Below, piece by piece: positions 51,005-63,340 of a stretch of DNA of 64,000 nt. The stretch covers positions 221,752 through 285,751 of the forward strand of contig CAJNOP010000063.1 in NCBI GenBank assembly GCA_905250075.1. The letters run 5' to 3'. The translations under genes and the position numbers were made by a program. The notes beneath the pieces are model-generated. The model was not told where the DNA came from. It ran no database searches and saw only the letters and a list, made by a program, of their open reading frames with translations. Source of the stretch: Rotaria sp. Silwood1. Its lineage: Eukaryota > Rotifera > Eurotatoria > Philodinida > Philodinidae. Within the stretch, counting starts at the first letter, position 1; every line of letters starts with the position of its first letter.

Positions 51005-54000
51005 GATTGTTGTATACAAATGATAAAACGTTTATGTCAACTTACCATAACTGTTCCTTATCGTTTTGTATTGCTGTCTAGCAGCTGCCTCCTCTCTAAA
51101 AACATATTACAATTAGAGATAGATGTCATCGTTCTCTAGTACAATCTGAATAATAAGCTCGTTTATTTGATCATGTATGTATCTACTATTGTCAAATCTA
51201 TGTCATATTTATGATCATGAAAATTATTTTCTAGAAATAAATTATTCGACTTGTTAGATTTTGGTATAATTTCAATGTAGCAAAATTATGAACTATAAGG
51301 ATGACTGTCTTTTTAAAAAAAAAACTTCATAAGATGTCTCATGCAGGTAGCTTTCCAATGAATGAAATTTACAATTGTCTGTTTCAAACATGTATTGATT
51401 TGGCTGAAAGGAAAAAATGTTACAGATGTCATTAATGATATAGGATGTTCAAGAACTGAGAAATAGAAATTCTTCTCAGTTTGTGCACAGTTTAATAATT
51501 GCTAAAATAAAATAAAAAATACCAAATGACGATCATTTTTCCTCTCACATTTATATTTAGCCAAGAGTTTTTATTTCACAGTTTTGACACATGGCTGACG
51601 GGATTGTTCCTAATGAGTAGTGTGTGAGTTTAAAATGCGGATCTGAATCTTCAATCACAACGACATCCTTTTCTAGTTGCTGTACTTATACATCTCCTAC
51701 CTTTTTTTGCACATTTAATAAAATATCTTAATCGTACTGGCCGAAATTCTCAAAATAAACTTTCTTCAATCTTTATGTTTTAACCGTTTTTTTATTTTTA
51801 TCTCGAATAAGTCGAAGTCATTCGATCTCATTTCTTTGGTTGTTTTAATTTATTCGTAAGATATCAATATCGGAAAAAAATGAATATGTATGAGAGTAGA
51901 AGTTACAGCTTGTCGAGTCCAAAACTTTCGGATCTACACCCGATCGGATTCAATATCGAGACTAAAACGATGGGCTTCAATAGAAGTGTGAAATATAGTA
52001 TGTGTTCTTTTGTTGAGAAATCTAAATAGACTTTATTTCTCTTAAGATTCTCTACAACTTATCAATATATATTAAGACCTTTTAACAACTTTTCCTTTAT
52101 TTGTTATATATGAGTCCATTCATAGTACAGTAAAATCTCTTTATTGTAAGCACCATCGACACTATGAAAGTCTCCCAGAATATCTATCTTTACAGTAGTC
52201 CTGGTTATCAATGTTCTTGCTCATGTATTTTTATTGAAACTTTTTGAATTGAAAGATGTATTTTAACTACAAAACAATATTTTGTTTCTTTTTGCTTTTG
52301 AAACATACAGAAAATCTAATCCTTCAGGCATAAATGACAATTTCCGGAAGAGTCTTTTATGCAATGTAGTCAAAAATTGTTTTTTTTTTCTATCATAGAT
52401 CACATCGAATTATTTAGGAAATAATACATTTTTCAGTTTCAAATTGTTATTTTTGCAGAATATATAATCAATTTAATTCATATATCTCATACATATTAAT
52501 ATTTTATTATGAAAATCTTCAAGAAAATAATATTTTGTTCCAAATTTCTATTGAAAAATAGAAAAAGAAAACTATCGTCTTACTATGTCGAAGTTTTGTC
52601 TACGCATGAGTAAATCAAGGTAACCAGATGATAATCAACTTTATACAATATTCACAGCATGTTCATTAAATAAACGTACTTTTCGAAGGTCATTAAATTT
52701 TGAATTCACTGAACTAATGTTATTGAAGGAAAAAGTGAAATCCGATTTATTTTGATTAAATGATTCTTATCGCATTATAAGAATTTTCTAGTAAAGTAAA
52801 CATAGTTTCGAATACGTTAGTATGGTGGAACACATCAAACAGATATTTTCATAGGTTTTAATTAATTCATAGCAGATTACAAGTGTTTTCACTACGTAAT
52901 ATACATTACTAATGTTACTGTCGAACGAAACATAATCAAGATGATTTATAGAATAAATTTTATTTTTTATACATCTTGAAAACTTTTGATCTTCTCAGTA
53001 TAATTTTGCATGGTTCATTTTTCAATCATGTTCGTTGTTCAATTAAGAAGAAGCTTATAAATTCGAAGAGTCTTCTTACAATGACTCATTCAATGCTCTT
53101 CTGATAATACTTCAATCTGTTCATTGCAAATAGAAACTCAAGTTTTACATTAAATCTGAAATTATTGATTTTGATCAAGTATGCGTTCATCTGCAGCATA
53201 GATGAAAACATTAATGGAACTTTAGTATAGAAGCGAAAAAGATATATATTTATATGAAATAATGCATAACCGTGAAACCACAAATAATCGTGCACTGACT
53301 CATAACTCATTAATCATCTACAAATACTAAACTATGGCTAATAATAATAGATCAAAATAATCTGATAACGCACATTAATTATAATTTCTGTTGAGTGCAG
53401 TACTCACAAGGATACAAATACAACTATCGGTTGTCATTCGGCTTTGCATTAAGACTACGAATAAGTGTCAATGAAAACTAGAAAAAAAAAGTTTCAAAGG
53501 ATTTGAATTCATAAGATACTAGTAAAAAGTTATGATTGTTTTAATGAAGTTTTTACTAAGAGTGAATCATTTCTGAAAAATTTCGAGCTAAAATTATTTC
53601 TATAGGTTAATTTGATAGTCATTAGAGTTTCAACGAAAATAAATATATGTTTTTCTTGAGATATTCAATTTTCAAATAGGTTAGATCAATGTGTATGTTT
53701 TTAAATATTGAAAACCTTGAAAAAGATATGTTCGTTTTCTTTGAAGCCTTTGGATTTCTCTAATCACTATCAAATGGATGTATTGGAATAATACACAGCT
53801 CGAAATTATTTGTTTTGAATTTTTTGACTATGTCATGTTTTAAGTAAAAATTTTATTGAAACCACCATCACTCTTGAACAGTAAATCATGAAACCAAATC
53901 CTTTCAAGATTTTCTCGTAGCCATAATGAAGAAAAATCGATCAATGTCAGATGTATTGTAGAGTTAAAATTTATATTGTAATTTTTCTTTTTTTTTCATT

Positions 54001-54679
54001 AATAAATTTTTTACTATTATCACTAACACTAACATTCTCTATTCCAATCTTTACTTTATCAATAGTTATTCGAGAATGACTATAGGGAGTCAATAGTTAA
54101 ATTCAATAAAGCCATCTCTCTTAACTTTATTAGCAAAACGAAATTCACTTTTAACAAGCCCACACAACAGTAGTGATCGTCAACGGATTCCATAAAGTGC
54201 ATTTAAGTAACAGCTCATTTTACGCATTTATATCATGAGCCAGAAAAATTGCGTTTTTTTTATTATATTTATATCGAACTTGATCAAACCGTAACATGCC
54301 ATTTAATAGAAGTTTTATATACATTTTTACATCACATGAGAGTATTTCGTAATTTGTTAATTATTGCATAGTTATTAATTTCACTGAAATAAATAAATAA
54401 ATATGGATTTTCTTTAATTTATTTCTTAAAATATGAGAAGAAACTATTGAAAGCTCTGTTATTATTATAGAAAAATATTTTATGTTAATGAGAGAAAAAA
54501 GAAAATGTCTAAACATATACAATGGTTATTATCCTTATCACAGATTTCTAACTGCTTTGATGGAAAGAAGAAAAAATAAATAAATAAATAAAACAAATTA
54601 AAAAGGAAAAAAAAAAGAAATTTATTATTATTATTTGATTGTCTTGTTCAAGTCGAATGACCTTCAAAGGTTTTTTTTT
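51005..54679. other. Intergenic, 3.7 kb
   Basis: No gene, RNA or complete transposon recognised. TACAGTAAAATCTCTTTATTG near 52126 resembles the end of a pogo/Tigger-type element but no inverted partner was found. Confidence 0.45.
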
Positions 54680-55780
54680 TCAGATATGTTTTTGATCTTT
54701 TGCATTTTCGTCAGCTACATAAGAACCATTGTAAAGTGCATATGGTGGTGGAATATATTCTTCTGAATTACCAGTTGGATAATCATTATCATGCTGGATT
54801 TGTTCAGCTTCTACTTGTTTTTCATCGACATTACCATCAACATATCCTTCTTCACTCATTGGTTGCCATCCAGCATTATTCCAATATTGATCATAAACTT
54901 GTTGCACAAGATGTTGATTACGTTGATAATAATAATAATAAAAAGCTGTGCAAGTACAGCAAAGTAATGTACCAACAAGTAATACAATTAATACGAATAC
55001 TATAATAACATAAATTGCTGTACCACTACCCCATAAATCTAATGCTGCAAAAATAGAAACTGCAGATCTACGACATTCAATAGTTCCTAGTTGACACCAG
55101 CATCGTGCACTATTTTTTGTACTTTTGACGATTGTACCTATATAGTAGATATATATATATATAAATTAATAATTATTATTAAATCAAATTTAAAACTAAC
55201 CATGTGGAAATGTGATACCATTATATTCGCATGAAGTTGAGTTTTCTTCATATGAACATTGTGCACAACATTGTCCTGGTCTAGCACTTGGTACAGAATT
55301 ATCAATACAATATGTATTCATACAACGAAGTGTAGTGCAAAGAACAGCACGTGTTGATGTACATTGACACAATGCACAAGCTGTGTACATGAATGTATGA
55401 CCAAGTGGTAAATATGTGCCATTAAGAAGATGACACCAATGAGCACGTTCAAGAGATGTTGGACTGCTGGTAGTCTCTTCAGTACTAGGAGTAGTTGTTT
55501 CTAATTCGAATGTAGTTGTAGAAGAACTTGATGTAGATGTATCGTCTGTCGTTGATGCTATAGTGCTGTGAGGTGTTGTAGTAGTCTGGCAGAAGTTTAT
55601 GTATGCAGCTAATGGATTATTTCTGCATAACCATTCATAAACATCGTTAGTGTCGATTTCTTCATAACTACCCTCGTTGTGCGTATGGTGGTGTCTTCTA
55701 CCGGCAACATCAAGTATTAGTGCCGTAAACACTACTATAAATATTGCTTTCGATAACCAAATCATATTATTTGTTTGCAA
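54680..55780 (-). CDS. Single-pass membrane protein with VWC domain and PPxY tail, two exons
   Basis: Exons 55780-55201 and 55137-54680 join in phase 1 to give 345 residues (an ATG at 55765 would shorten it by five). A signal peptide spans about 1-27. A mucin-like Thr/Ser region runs from 66 to 110. A von Willebrand factor C domain spans about 116-175, with Cys-rich signatures ACALCQCTS, TLRCMNTYC and GQCCAQC. A second, partial VWC-like unit follows (CEYNGITFPHG, then CWCQLGTIEC across the splice). A transmembrane helix at 233-258 ends in Cys and Tyr runs. The cytoplasmic tail carries PPPY at 323-326, a WW-domain ligand used by NEDD4-type ubiquitin ligases. Topology is type I at the cell surface. 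The arrangement recalls DGCR2/IDD, but the lectin and LDLa domains of that protein are absent, so I give no symbol. Function unknown; VWC domains commonly bind BMP or matrix proteins. Confidence 0.8.
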
Positions 55781-56441
55781 TAGACAGGCAAATACGTTTG
55801 TGTTCGTTTGTTGTATTTAATATGATAATACACGTATACAAAATAAACACCTCTCGTTGTCGTGTAGGTTTCTCAGTTTCTCTCCTACTGAGTGTAGTAG
55901 TGCGCGTCCATCATTGGTTTTTTTTTTCGTTACTGCTGTTTCTCTCTCTCTATATATATTATTAAGCATAATTAAAATATTTTATTTTTCCTTTTACCTA
56001 TCATTATGCATCCAATCGGTCTGTACGGACGATCATGACTACACTTTAAGGTATTTTTTTTCCCTTTCACTGACACATGTAAGGAAAAAAATGGTTTTTT
56101 TTTTATATGAATATGACTTTCAGCTCTTATTCTTGCCGTTTTTTTCGTCCCATAGTCACGCTTGAATGCTCTAGGTATACATGCATTTATCTACGCGACT
56201 ATACACACATATATATATATAAATAATTACTTTTGTGTTACTGTGAGATTTTTTTATGAGTAAACACAAGACAAATAGTATGATTGATATAAAATAAAAA
56301 TATGAAAGACGAAAAAAAATCATGTTTATTTAAACGAGTTTCCAATTGTATAAGTGAGAACAAAAAACAAAGAAGAAAGAAAAAGCCATATTAGAGTAAT
56401 AAACAGAATCACCGGGGTGTCTTTAATATATTAATTGACCA
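55781..56441. other. Intergenic between otubain and VWC gene
   Basis: About 660 bp. Contains the 3' flank of the otubain gene and the 5' flank of the VWC gene. No additional gene seen; small ORFs here are in AT-rich or TC-rich sequence. Confidence 0.5.
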
Positions 56442-57601
56442 TTAATTTTCATATAATAAATCATAATGACCAGGTCGATAAAGCATTGTAATCATTGGTT
56501 TGAATGTTTCTTTTATTTCTTCATCTGTAGCTGTAAAATCATGTATAGTTAATAATGATTGTTGACTTCTATCCATATAAATAACACGTAATGGTACAGC
56601 AGCTGCTTTAGTTAATGCTATTATATGTATATTATCAGATTCACGTGCCATTGGTTCAACTTCCTTTATAAATACAAAAAAAAATCATATTTGATAAATA
56701 TTTAAAAAAAAAAAAAAACATACAGTACTACAAAATTGTTTAATACTTTTTCCATCTTCAATAAAATTTTCAAAAAATTCACGATTCATTTGAAGATGAC
56801 CTGATGTAAATAATCTATATGTTTAGAAAGAATTTCTTTTAAAAAATTGTACTCATAAATTCAAGTAATAAATTACCGTAAATAAGCAACAAAATAATCT
56901 GAATATGGTATTGAACAAAAATTTTCTATTAAACTTTGTTCAGTTCCTTCTTTAGATATATTATCAATAACTTCAAGTACAACATCTCTTACATCTTCAA
57001 GAGTAAAATCTAAATAACCTAATTTAACAAGTTGATCTTTAAGAGCATATGTTAATTGACGAAAACGTTCGAGTTCATTTTTATTATTTAAATTTTTTTC
57101 AAGATAACCAAATGCAAATGCACGATAAAAACAATTTCCATCACCGCGTGTACGTCGAATATATTTATATTTTTTTATTAATTCCTTTTGTAAAATAGAA
57201 CAAAAATTATAAAGATTTATACTTAATTTCGTCTTTTTTTTTTTTAATCTTACTTACTGCTACTTTATCTTGATAAATTTTATCATCTAATGCATATTCA
57301 TTTTGTAAATGAGTTGTTGGAATTTTATCACTTACTAATGGTTGATGTTCAGCTATCTTAAAAAAAATAATGAAAAGTTTTTATCGAAAAAAAAATGATG
57401 ATTAATTTAAATACTTCTTTTTCTATTTCATTTTGTAGTTGTTGAGTTTGTTGATCCATATCCATATCTAAATAGATAGTTTTATTTTTTAAATAATTTG
57501 ACTTGCTTATGAATTAACTAACCATGCGATATATAATTATAATCAGTGGCATCTATATTATCAATAGCTGAAACACCGGTTTTCTCATTTTCAGTTGCCA
57601 T
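56442..57601 (-). CDS. OTUB1: Otubain (OTUB1-type deubiquitinase), six exons
   Basis: Exons 57601-57523, 57467-57415, 57356-57258, 57184-56877, 56814-56724 and 56663-56442 keep frame and give 283 residues, close to the usual 270. The catalytic loop RGDGNCFYRAFAFGYLE places Asp at 92 and Cys at 95. The C-terminal YRPGHYDLLY places His at 276 and the supporting Asp at 278. Other family marks are EPMARESDNIHIIAL and the helical ubiquitin-binding region between. The enzyme cleaves Lys48-linked ubiquitin in the cytosol, and vertebrate OTUB1 also inhibits certain E2 enzymes non-catalytically. All catalytic residues are present. OTUB1 and OTUB2 are hard to separate in invertebrates; the N-terminal extension before the OTU fold favours OTUB1. 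Confidence 0.95.
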
Positions 57602-57896
57602 TAATAATCGATTAAATTTAGAAATTAAATTTATGAATCAATTTCCGAGATGAGGAAATGATAAAAGAGGAGAAAAACTACATGAATTCATTTATTTGTT
57701 TATTGTAGCCAATAGATATCAGGTAGAGATTAGATGTCGCTGAAGAAAAAAAACACTACTATATTTTTAATAAAAAGTATGTGAAGCCGAATATTTAGAG
57801 TACTAATCATATAAACAAAAAAAATCTACTTTGATTTTTTTATTTATCTACAAAATGAATTGACTGGCCAATACACTGTAATTTGACCGTATCTAG

Positions 57897-58911
57897 TAGT
57901 GTCCTGCGGGAACAACTTTTCCCTAAATTTTCCCATTCCCATGGGAATGGGAATTCCCATTTAGACTTAGGGAATGGGAACGGAGTTAAAAACTGATGTT
58001 CCCAAAATTCCTTCTATCTTATTTTAATACACATAAAAGTATTTCTATGTAATAGCTGTTTATTTTCAATAACTATTCTTATTCGTGTACAATTAACAGA
58101 AAAATAACAAATGTGTATCAACAAGAAATAGACAAGTTGACTTATTCTTAACTAAATCGTAATTCAATCATCACAAGTATTATTTCTTTTCCATCATCAT
58201 CTTCATATACTTTCAAATGAGCGTCCATCAACTGCACGGTACTAGACACATGCTTCTGTAATACGTTTTTGAACTAATAGACATTCTTTCAACGATGAAG
58301 GTTGTGTACAATAAGACGATATTGTTCTTTCTTGGAACGGAGTCGCTGGCACAGGTTTATTTTGTAAACAATTGTGAAGCGAGTCATCATTCTGGTTCTG
58401 TGATCTCTTGCCCATTTCAATACTGATTTACATTATAAACATATAATGTAATTTTGTGGGTTATTTTCATGATAAATCTGAGAATAATTTGTCCAATATT
58501 CGCTTCTTTTATTTGTTGATTTTGTAAATGAAATTGATGGATCATTTTTCATGTTATTAAACCCTGAAGTTCAGCTTTCGATAATGCTGATTTCTCGGAA
58601 TTTGTTAAAGACATTTCATTTATTTAAAATAAACAAAAGTGAGCAGAACTAATTTTTTATATTTGTAAAAAGACAAGTCTCAGTAGGATGTTTAGCAAAA
58701 TGTTCCTTCAATTATAATTGTGCTTTTAATTTATTTAATAACACGTTGCGATGCGCAAAACGTGATGTCGCGAGAAGCTGGATGACAATGACACTTTTTC
58801 TCATATATTGATAGAGCTTTAGAAAGCCTTATGGGAATGGGAACAAAATTTTTTTTTCGGGAATGGGAATAGGGAATGGGAATCAAGAAAAGTTGTTCCC
58901 GCAGGACTCTA
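57897..58911. mobile_element. Non-autonomous hAT element (1015 bp) with 8-bp duplication and transposase remnant
   Basis: The left end is TAGTGTCCTGCGGGAACAAC and the right end read inward is TAGAGTCCTGCGGGAACAAC. Flanks GTATCTAG (57889-57896) and GTATCTAG (58912-58919) are identical. Inside each end is a GGGAATGGGAA-rich subterminal repeat. The middle holds a decayed minus-strand hAT transposase fragment. Confidence 0.9.
58240..58415 (-). pseudogene. hAT transposase N-terminal fragment, inactivated
   Basis: From an ATG at 58415 the minus strand reads QERTISSYCTQPSSLKECL and then KRITEACV, a stop, YRAVDGRSFES. This resembles the region of hAT transposases just after the BED finger (pattern ITEAC...Y.A.DGR.FE). 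It has one in-frame stop, and the frame is lost soon after. It can make no protein and dates the element as old or deletion-derived. Confidence 0.55.
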
Positions 58912-58919
58912 GTATCTAG

Positions 58920-60123
58920 TCATCCAAAAGATATTGGTATAAGAATGTGGCTAGCATCCCATCAGCAATATGTATACAAAGAGAATTAAGAGGTGCAAAA
59001 TTTTGCTTATAGAAGAATAACGAATGATCACATAAGGATTAAAAAAAATCAATAAATTAGTGCATTGTTAATCTGCATTTAATTCTAGTTCAGAAAATTC
59101 AAAAGTTGAGAGCGATTGGCAATCTTTGATATTGACTGTTATACAATTTTTGGGTCTACTATGCTTAGAGTGAGGGAACTAACGAAAAACAAACAAGAAG
59201 AATAGCGTCTTTTCTACCTAATTAAATGGTAATGCATTGACCAAGAGATCATAATTAGAAAAAACTCGGTAATAAAATTTGTTTATGTTTACAAAGCTCG
59301 CGAGTAGAAAAAGTTAGCATACAGGAAAAACTGTATCAGAATTCTTAAGATACTGTCTACTGATTCGCAATGTAGAGGAACAATGTACGAATAAACCGAT
59401 CAGGAAGTTGGAATAAACGAAAGTAGTGGACTCATCAATTCGATAGAGAAGAACTTGCTCTACAAAATACATTAGTTAGTTTTCTCCGCATCTTTAATTT
59501 TGAAATGAACGATTGTCAAAACTATTTTAGGTGACAATTTTTTATCAAACTCTGGCGAATATATCGTCGTAGACTGTTCCTCTACATTGCGAATCAATGG
59601 ACAGTGTAAAAGTACAAGAAAATTTTTAGACTCTTACGAATTCTGATGCAGTTTTTCGTGAAGAATTTAAATATGTAATTGATTTTAAAATCCGAACAGA
59701 TAATCATGGACTGTGACCGTTTTTTCGATAAAAATATGACTTGAATTAGCTGAAAATACGTAGATATGGGTGTAGGTGTTACCGTTGATAATCTCTTCAT
59801 CTACACCCATACCCGTACAGCAAAGATATATTCAAACAACAAGCACTGTTATTATCAAGGTCGAAAATATCAGATAAATACTATTTTCTTTAATTAGTCT
59901 GCTTCACTGCTCGTCACTCGAAGACTTTTGAAAAAATTTATTTTGTCTAATTTTCTGTATGTTATAGACGACAAATACTGGACATAACAACTACCAGATG
60001 AATAGATGTAAGTAACTGTGAATTTAATGACTGTAACTGAGAAATTCAACTGCTTTTCATCGTGATTCTTTTGCTTTATTCTTTGTCAATGTTAAATAAG
60101 GTTGATCGATTTATTCCTTTTTA
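58920..60123. other. Intergenic, 1.2 kb
   Basis: No gene recognised. Holds one hairpin (59765-59811) with telomere-like arms. Confidence 0.45.
59765..59811. repeat. Hairpin with arms TATGGGTGTAGGTG / CATCTACACCCATA
   Basis: Fourteen-base arms (one G:T pair) around a 19-base loop. The arms resemble degenerate TGTGGG-type units, in the same G-then-C order as the array at 349-705, but are very short. Confidence 0.5.
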
Positions 60124-60399
60124 TTATTGATTTGAAGGACTGAGAATGTCTACTGCTGGAATTTGTTTAGAGCGAGGAGAATTAAGATTTATCCATGCTA
60201 TATAGCCAAACACACAGAGAACTAGCAAGAGAAAGCTCATAAATAAGACTGTATGAACAAAATAACTTAGGTAAGGTCCGTAAGCAGTTGGAACTGTTGT
60301 ACAAATATGTGTTACTGAGATAACAATGTGAATTTGATTGAATATTGAAAAGAGAAATGTAATTAATATTGACCAAAAGCATTGTTGATCCATACTCAT
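60124..60399 (-). pseudogene. Probable fragment of a rhodopsin-like GPCR (two transmembrane helices)
   Basis: A 91-codon frame has two hydrophobic helices, CFWSILITFLFSIF and HTVLFMSFLLLVLCVFGYIAW. The second is preceded by CTTVPTAYGPYLSYF, a pattern like TM4, extracellular loop 2 and TM5 of large bdelloid receptor families. The frame stops right after the second helix, and I find no matching TM1-3 or TM6-7 nearby. A decayed receptor copy is the best reading, held weakly. It lies next to an assembly gap. Confidence 0.35.
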
Positions 60400-60506
60400 T
60401 CATTGATACCGAAGCTAAACTGATCCTGTAACGGCTATGAATTGAAGAAGAATTTTTGTGGTACTTCTACTTCAGCCTCTATTGTGAATCTGCTTCTTTC
60501 AACCAA

Positions 60507-60516
60507 NNNNNNNNNN
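60507..60516. other. Assembly gap (10 N)
   Basis: Ten consecutive undetermined bases mark a scaffold join of unknown true size. Features on the two sides may not be contiguous, and an ORF predicted across it should be ignored. Confidence 0.99.
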
Positions 60517-60804
60517 CGTAAAAGTAGTAGTTATTTAGCGAGACTAAGAGAAATAAAGAAGCAACGAATTTTTTTATTAATGAGTTTCTTTTTTCTTTTT
60601 CTTCTACTATTAGATGATGACTTTTTTAAAGTATTTGACATAGTAGACTCATTTCAATAAGTTCAACTCCACTGTGCGATGGTACGGACAATTTTTTTCT
60701 CTCGTAATCCTATTTGTCGGCCTCATACAATCTGCTTCACAGAATGTACGTTCAATGATGGTATCATTGAAATTCGATTGCGAATTTCAATATTTCAATC
60801 TAAC

Positions 60805-61002
60805 TTCTCAATTCCTTGCTATTACTATAGCTTCAAATATGTATCAATGACAAATAGTATGCGTGAATCAAGAACAATGTCGTATAGTCAATTTTCGTCA
60901 ATCAACTAACCAGTGTGAACTGTTCGTCGTCATACCAAGCAATGGTAGTAGCCTATTTGCAACCGCTAACACTGTAGCCATGATTGTCATCGATGGAACC
61001 TG
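60805..61002 (+). pseudogene. Decayed Cys-containing (PAN/apple-like) coding fragment
   Basis: One plus-strand frame reads NLTSQFLAITIASNMYQ, a TGA stop, then CVNQEQCRIVNFRQSTNQCE and LFVVIPSNGSSLFATANTVA up to a stop at about 61002. The spacing of three Cys with QCELF resembles PAN/apple-type modules of secreted proteins. The internal stop and absence of flanking exons point to a pseudogene. Confidence 0.3.
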
Positions 61003-61639
61003 AATGCCTTCTGGTTAGTATTAACACAAATATTTTCCATCAGAATCATCTCTGGACTAGTGAACTGAAATATATTCCAGTGAGATTTCTTCGTTTAATC
61101 GATTTAACTATTCATGAAAACAAAGCATTTCATACTTCATATGTCAGAATCAGCGTATGATTCAATACTACGAAACATAAACAACATTCGCAGTCCAGTA
61201 GATAGTACTTTGAAAATTTCAAGTACCAGATCTACCTTGGTAAAATGCATCAAGAAAAAAGAGAAAATGAACGCTCATCAGTGATTACTTCAACAATACT
61301 GATTCGAACATATATCGAACACTCTTAGACTATGGATCGAGGTGTAATATGTGATCAGATAGAAAAGTGTTGAGTCTAGATATTTTTTCGAGAAAACATA
61401 AAATGATCATTTCAAAACATCAACGTATTTAGAAATCGGCATATATATATAATCGAAGATATCCGATAACCCCTTTTCAAATTTGTCTGATAAACTTGAA
61501 AATGCTAATCAAAACTAGAAACTCTAACGTTCAAATCAATTAAGACTTGAAAGAATAATGATGAAATAAAAATGATTTTCTGTGTAACAAGGCTTTGTAT
61601 TAGAAATACTACAATTCAGTGTTGGGAAATAAGACGATA

Positions 61640-62160
61640 GAGTAAGTCGGAGCAAATGTAGACAAAAAAATTAATGAGCTCACGTATATTGCCTATAACT
61701 TTTTTATTTTTCATTTTTTTGAAAAACTTTCTTCACAAGACACCTAGCTCAATCTTTCCTCTATCGACTGGTGAAAACCGTTTCTCAAAATCTTGTGAGT
61801 ATTGCTATCTACAAGGTGTTCTTTGAGAGCTACTTTTCGATTCTACATCCCCCCCCCCCCCTCCCATTTGGGGGGGAATGTAGAATCACGCTGGTGCTAT
61901 TTGGGTGAATGTAGAATCTCAGCTATTTTCCACATAATTATTAAAATCTAATTTTTAAGTGTTTAATATAATATTTTTTGGTGATTTTTTCACCAGTTGA
62001 TAGCCAAAAGTCTTTTCTATTGCTCTAAACTAATCTTACGATTATAAGTCAAGATTGTGTTTTTTTATAAAGCTTGCAAAAAGAGCTCCAAAAAAAATTT
62101 TTGTCTACATTTACCCCATATGGGGTGAACGTATAAATTCAGCTATTTTTGCTGGTATCA
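61640..62160. repeat. Nested inverted and direct repeats around a poly-C hairpin
   Basis: GATTCTACAT (61839) and its complement near 61877 flank a run of about 13 C and one of seven G. The motif GGGTGAATGTAGAATCTCAG (about 61903) recurs diverged at about 62125. AAATGTAGACAAAAAAATT (61655) is repeated inversely near 62095. The pattern suggests remnants of a palindromic element copied more than once. Confidence 0.5.
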
Positions 62161-62351
62161 ATAAAACTAAATTCTTTTTAAGATAAAAAAAGATTTCAAT
62201 GATATTTTTTTTACAGAAATGTTTCTCATAAAGAACTACATAAGACCAAAGCGTTTCTTTATTCATTTCTCTACTAATTTTTCAATGTAGTAGGGATACT
62301 ACCCTAAAAAAAGGAAAATCAATGGAAAAGCCATTTTTTTTTTCAACGATA

Positions 62352-63317
62352 CAGGGTGTCTCATAAGTTGTGGCAGATTTTTTTAAATCTAATTTTTGAT
62401 GATAATGAATACAAATCAAACTCAAACTTACACGTATCATACAACTTAACATGTACTTTTATTTCATATATTTTATTTGAATTTAATCATTGGATATACA
62501 AAAAAATAAAGAAATTGGTACATGTGCAAAATAAGCACACCATCAATGTGTTACAATATATATACCCCGACAAAAGTTTCACTCTGTATTTCTCATATAT
62601 TGTCACTATAAAAATAAGTTATTTTAAAACTAATTACATATTCTGAAAGCTCGCGGAGTTTTCTATCATTCTGTAGAATTAGGTTTTAGTTTTGACCTTT
62701 TCATTACCAAAATAAATTGAAGACAACGAAGGCACCCTCATGTCCAGATTCCCAGACTTGATCTTTCCTTCGTCATCAAAACTAGTTTTAAAAATTTTTC
62801 ATCCGTATAGAATGATCTGTATGAAAAAGTAACTATAGATTCTGATAGAGCTTAAAATTCTCTATCACCCTGTCTATTTACTTATTTTCTTGCGTTTATA
62901 GATTGAAATAAAATTGAATACAATGAATATACTCCGAATCGACTAGCCCAAAAAATTTGCATTTTTTTTCGCTACTTAAATTTAAGACACTGTATTAATA
63001 CATAATATCATAGAGCATTTCAAGTGCTATCAGAATGTGTGATTTCTTTTGTAAAAACTTACTCCCATAGGAATAGTAATTGGAGAAAAAACTAACAAAG
63101 TAGCGAAAAAATGCAGACTTTTGATATTTGTCAATGGAGGGTATGTTCATTGAATTTGTTTATTTTCTTGTATATTCAATGATCTAATCCAAATAAAATA
63201 TATGAAATAAAAGTACATGCTAAGCCGTGTCATATGTATAAGTTTGAGTTTAATTTGTATTCATTATCATCAAAAATTAGATTTAAAAAAATCTGCCACA
63301 ACTTATGAGACACCCTG
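62352..63317. mobile_element. Mariner/Tc1-type non-autonomous element (966 bp) with TIRs of about 150 bp
   Basis: Both ends read CAGGGTGTCTCATAAGTTGT inward. The first roughly 75 bp are nearly identical between ends and similarity continues to about 150 bp (to ATTGGATATAC and its partner). Flanking TA on each side (62350-62351 and 63318-63319) fits a TA target duplication. CAGGGTGTC termini and TA targets are typical of mariner-like elements. I recognise no transposase in the interior. Confidence 0.85.
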
Positions 63318-63340
63318 TATTTTCCAAAAATAATTCAATA

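Noticed and set aside
52126-52150. pogo/Tigger-like terminal sequence TACAGTAAAATCTCTTTATTG
   Set aside because: No inverted partner or TA-bounded element found nearby.
60442-60660. 72-codon ORF crossing the N gap
   Set aside because: It depends on undetermined bases of unknown number.
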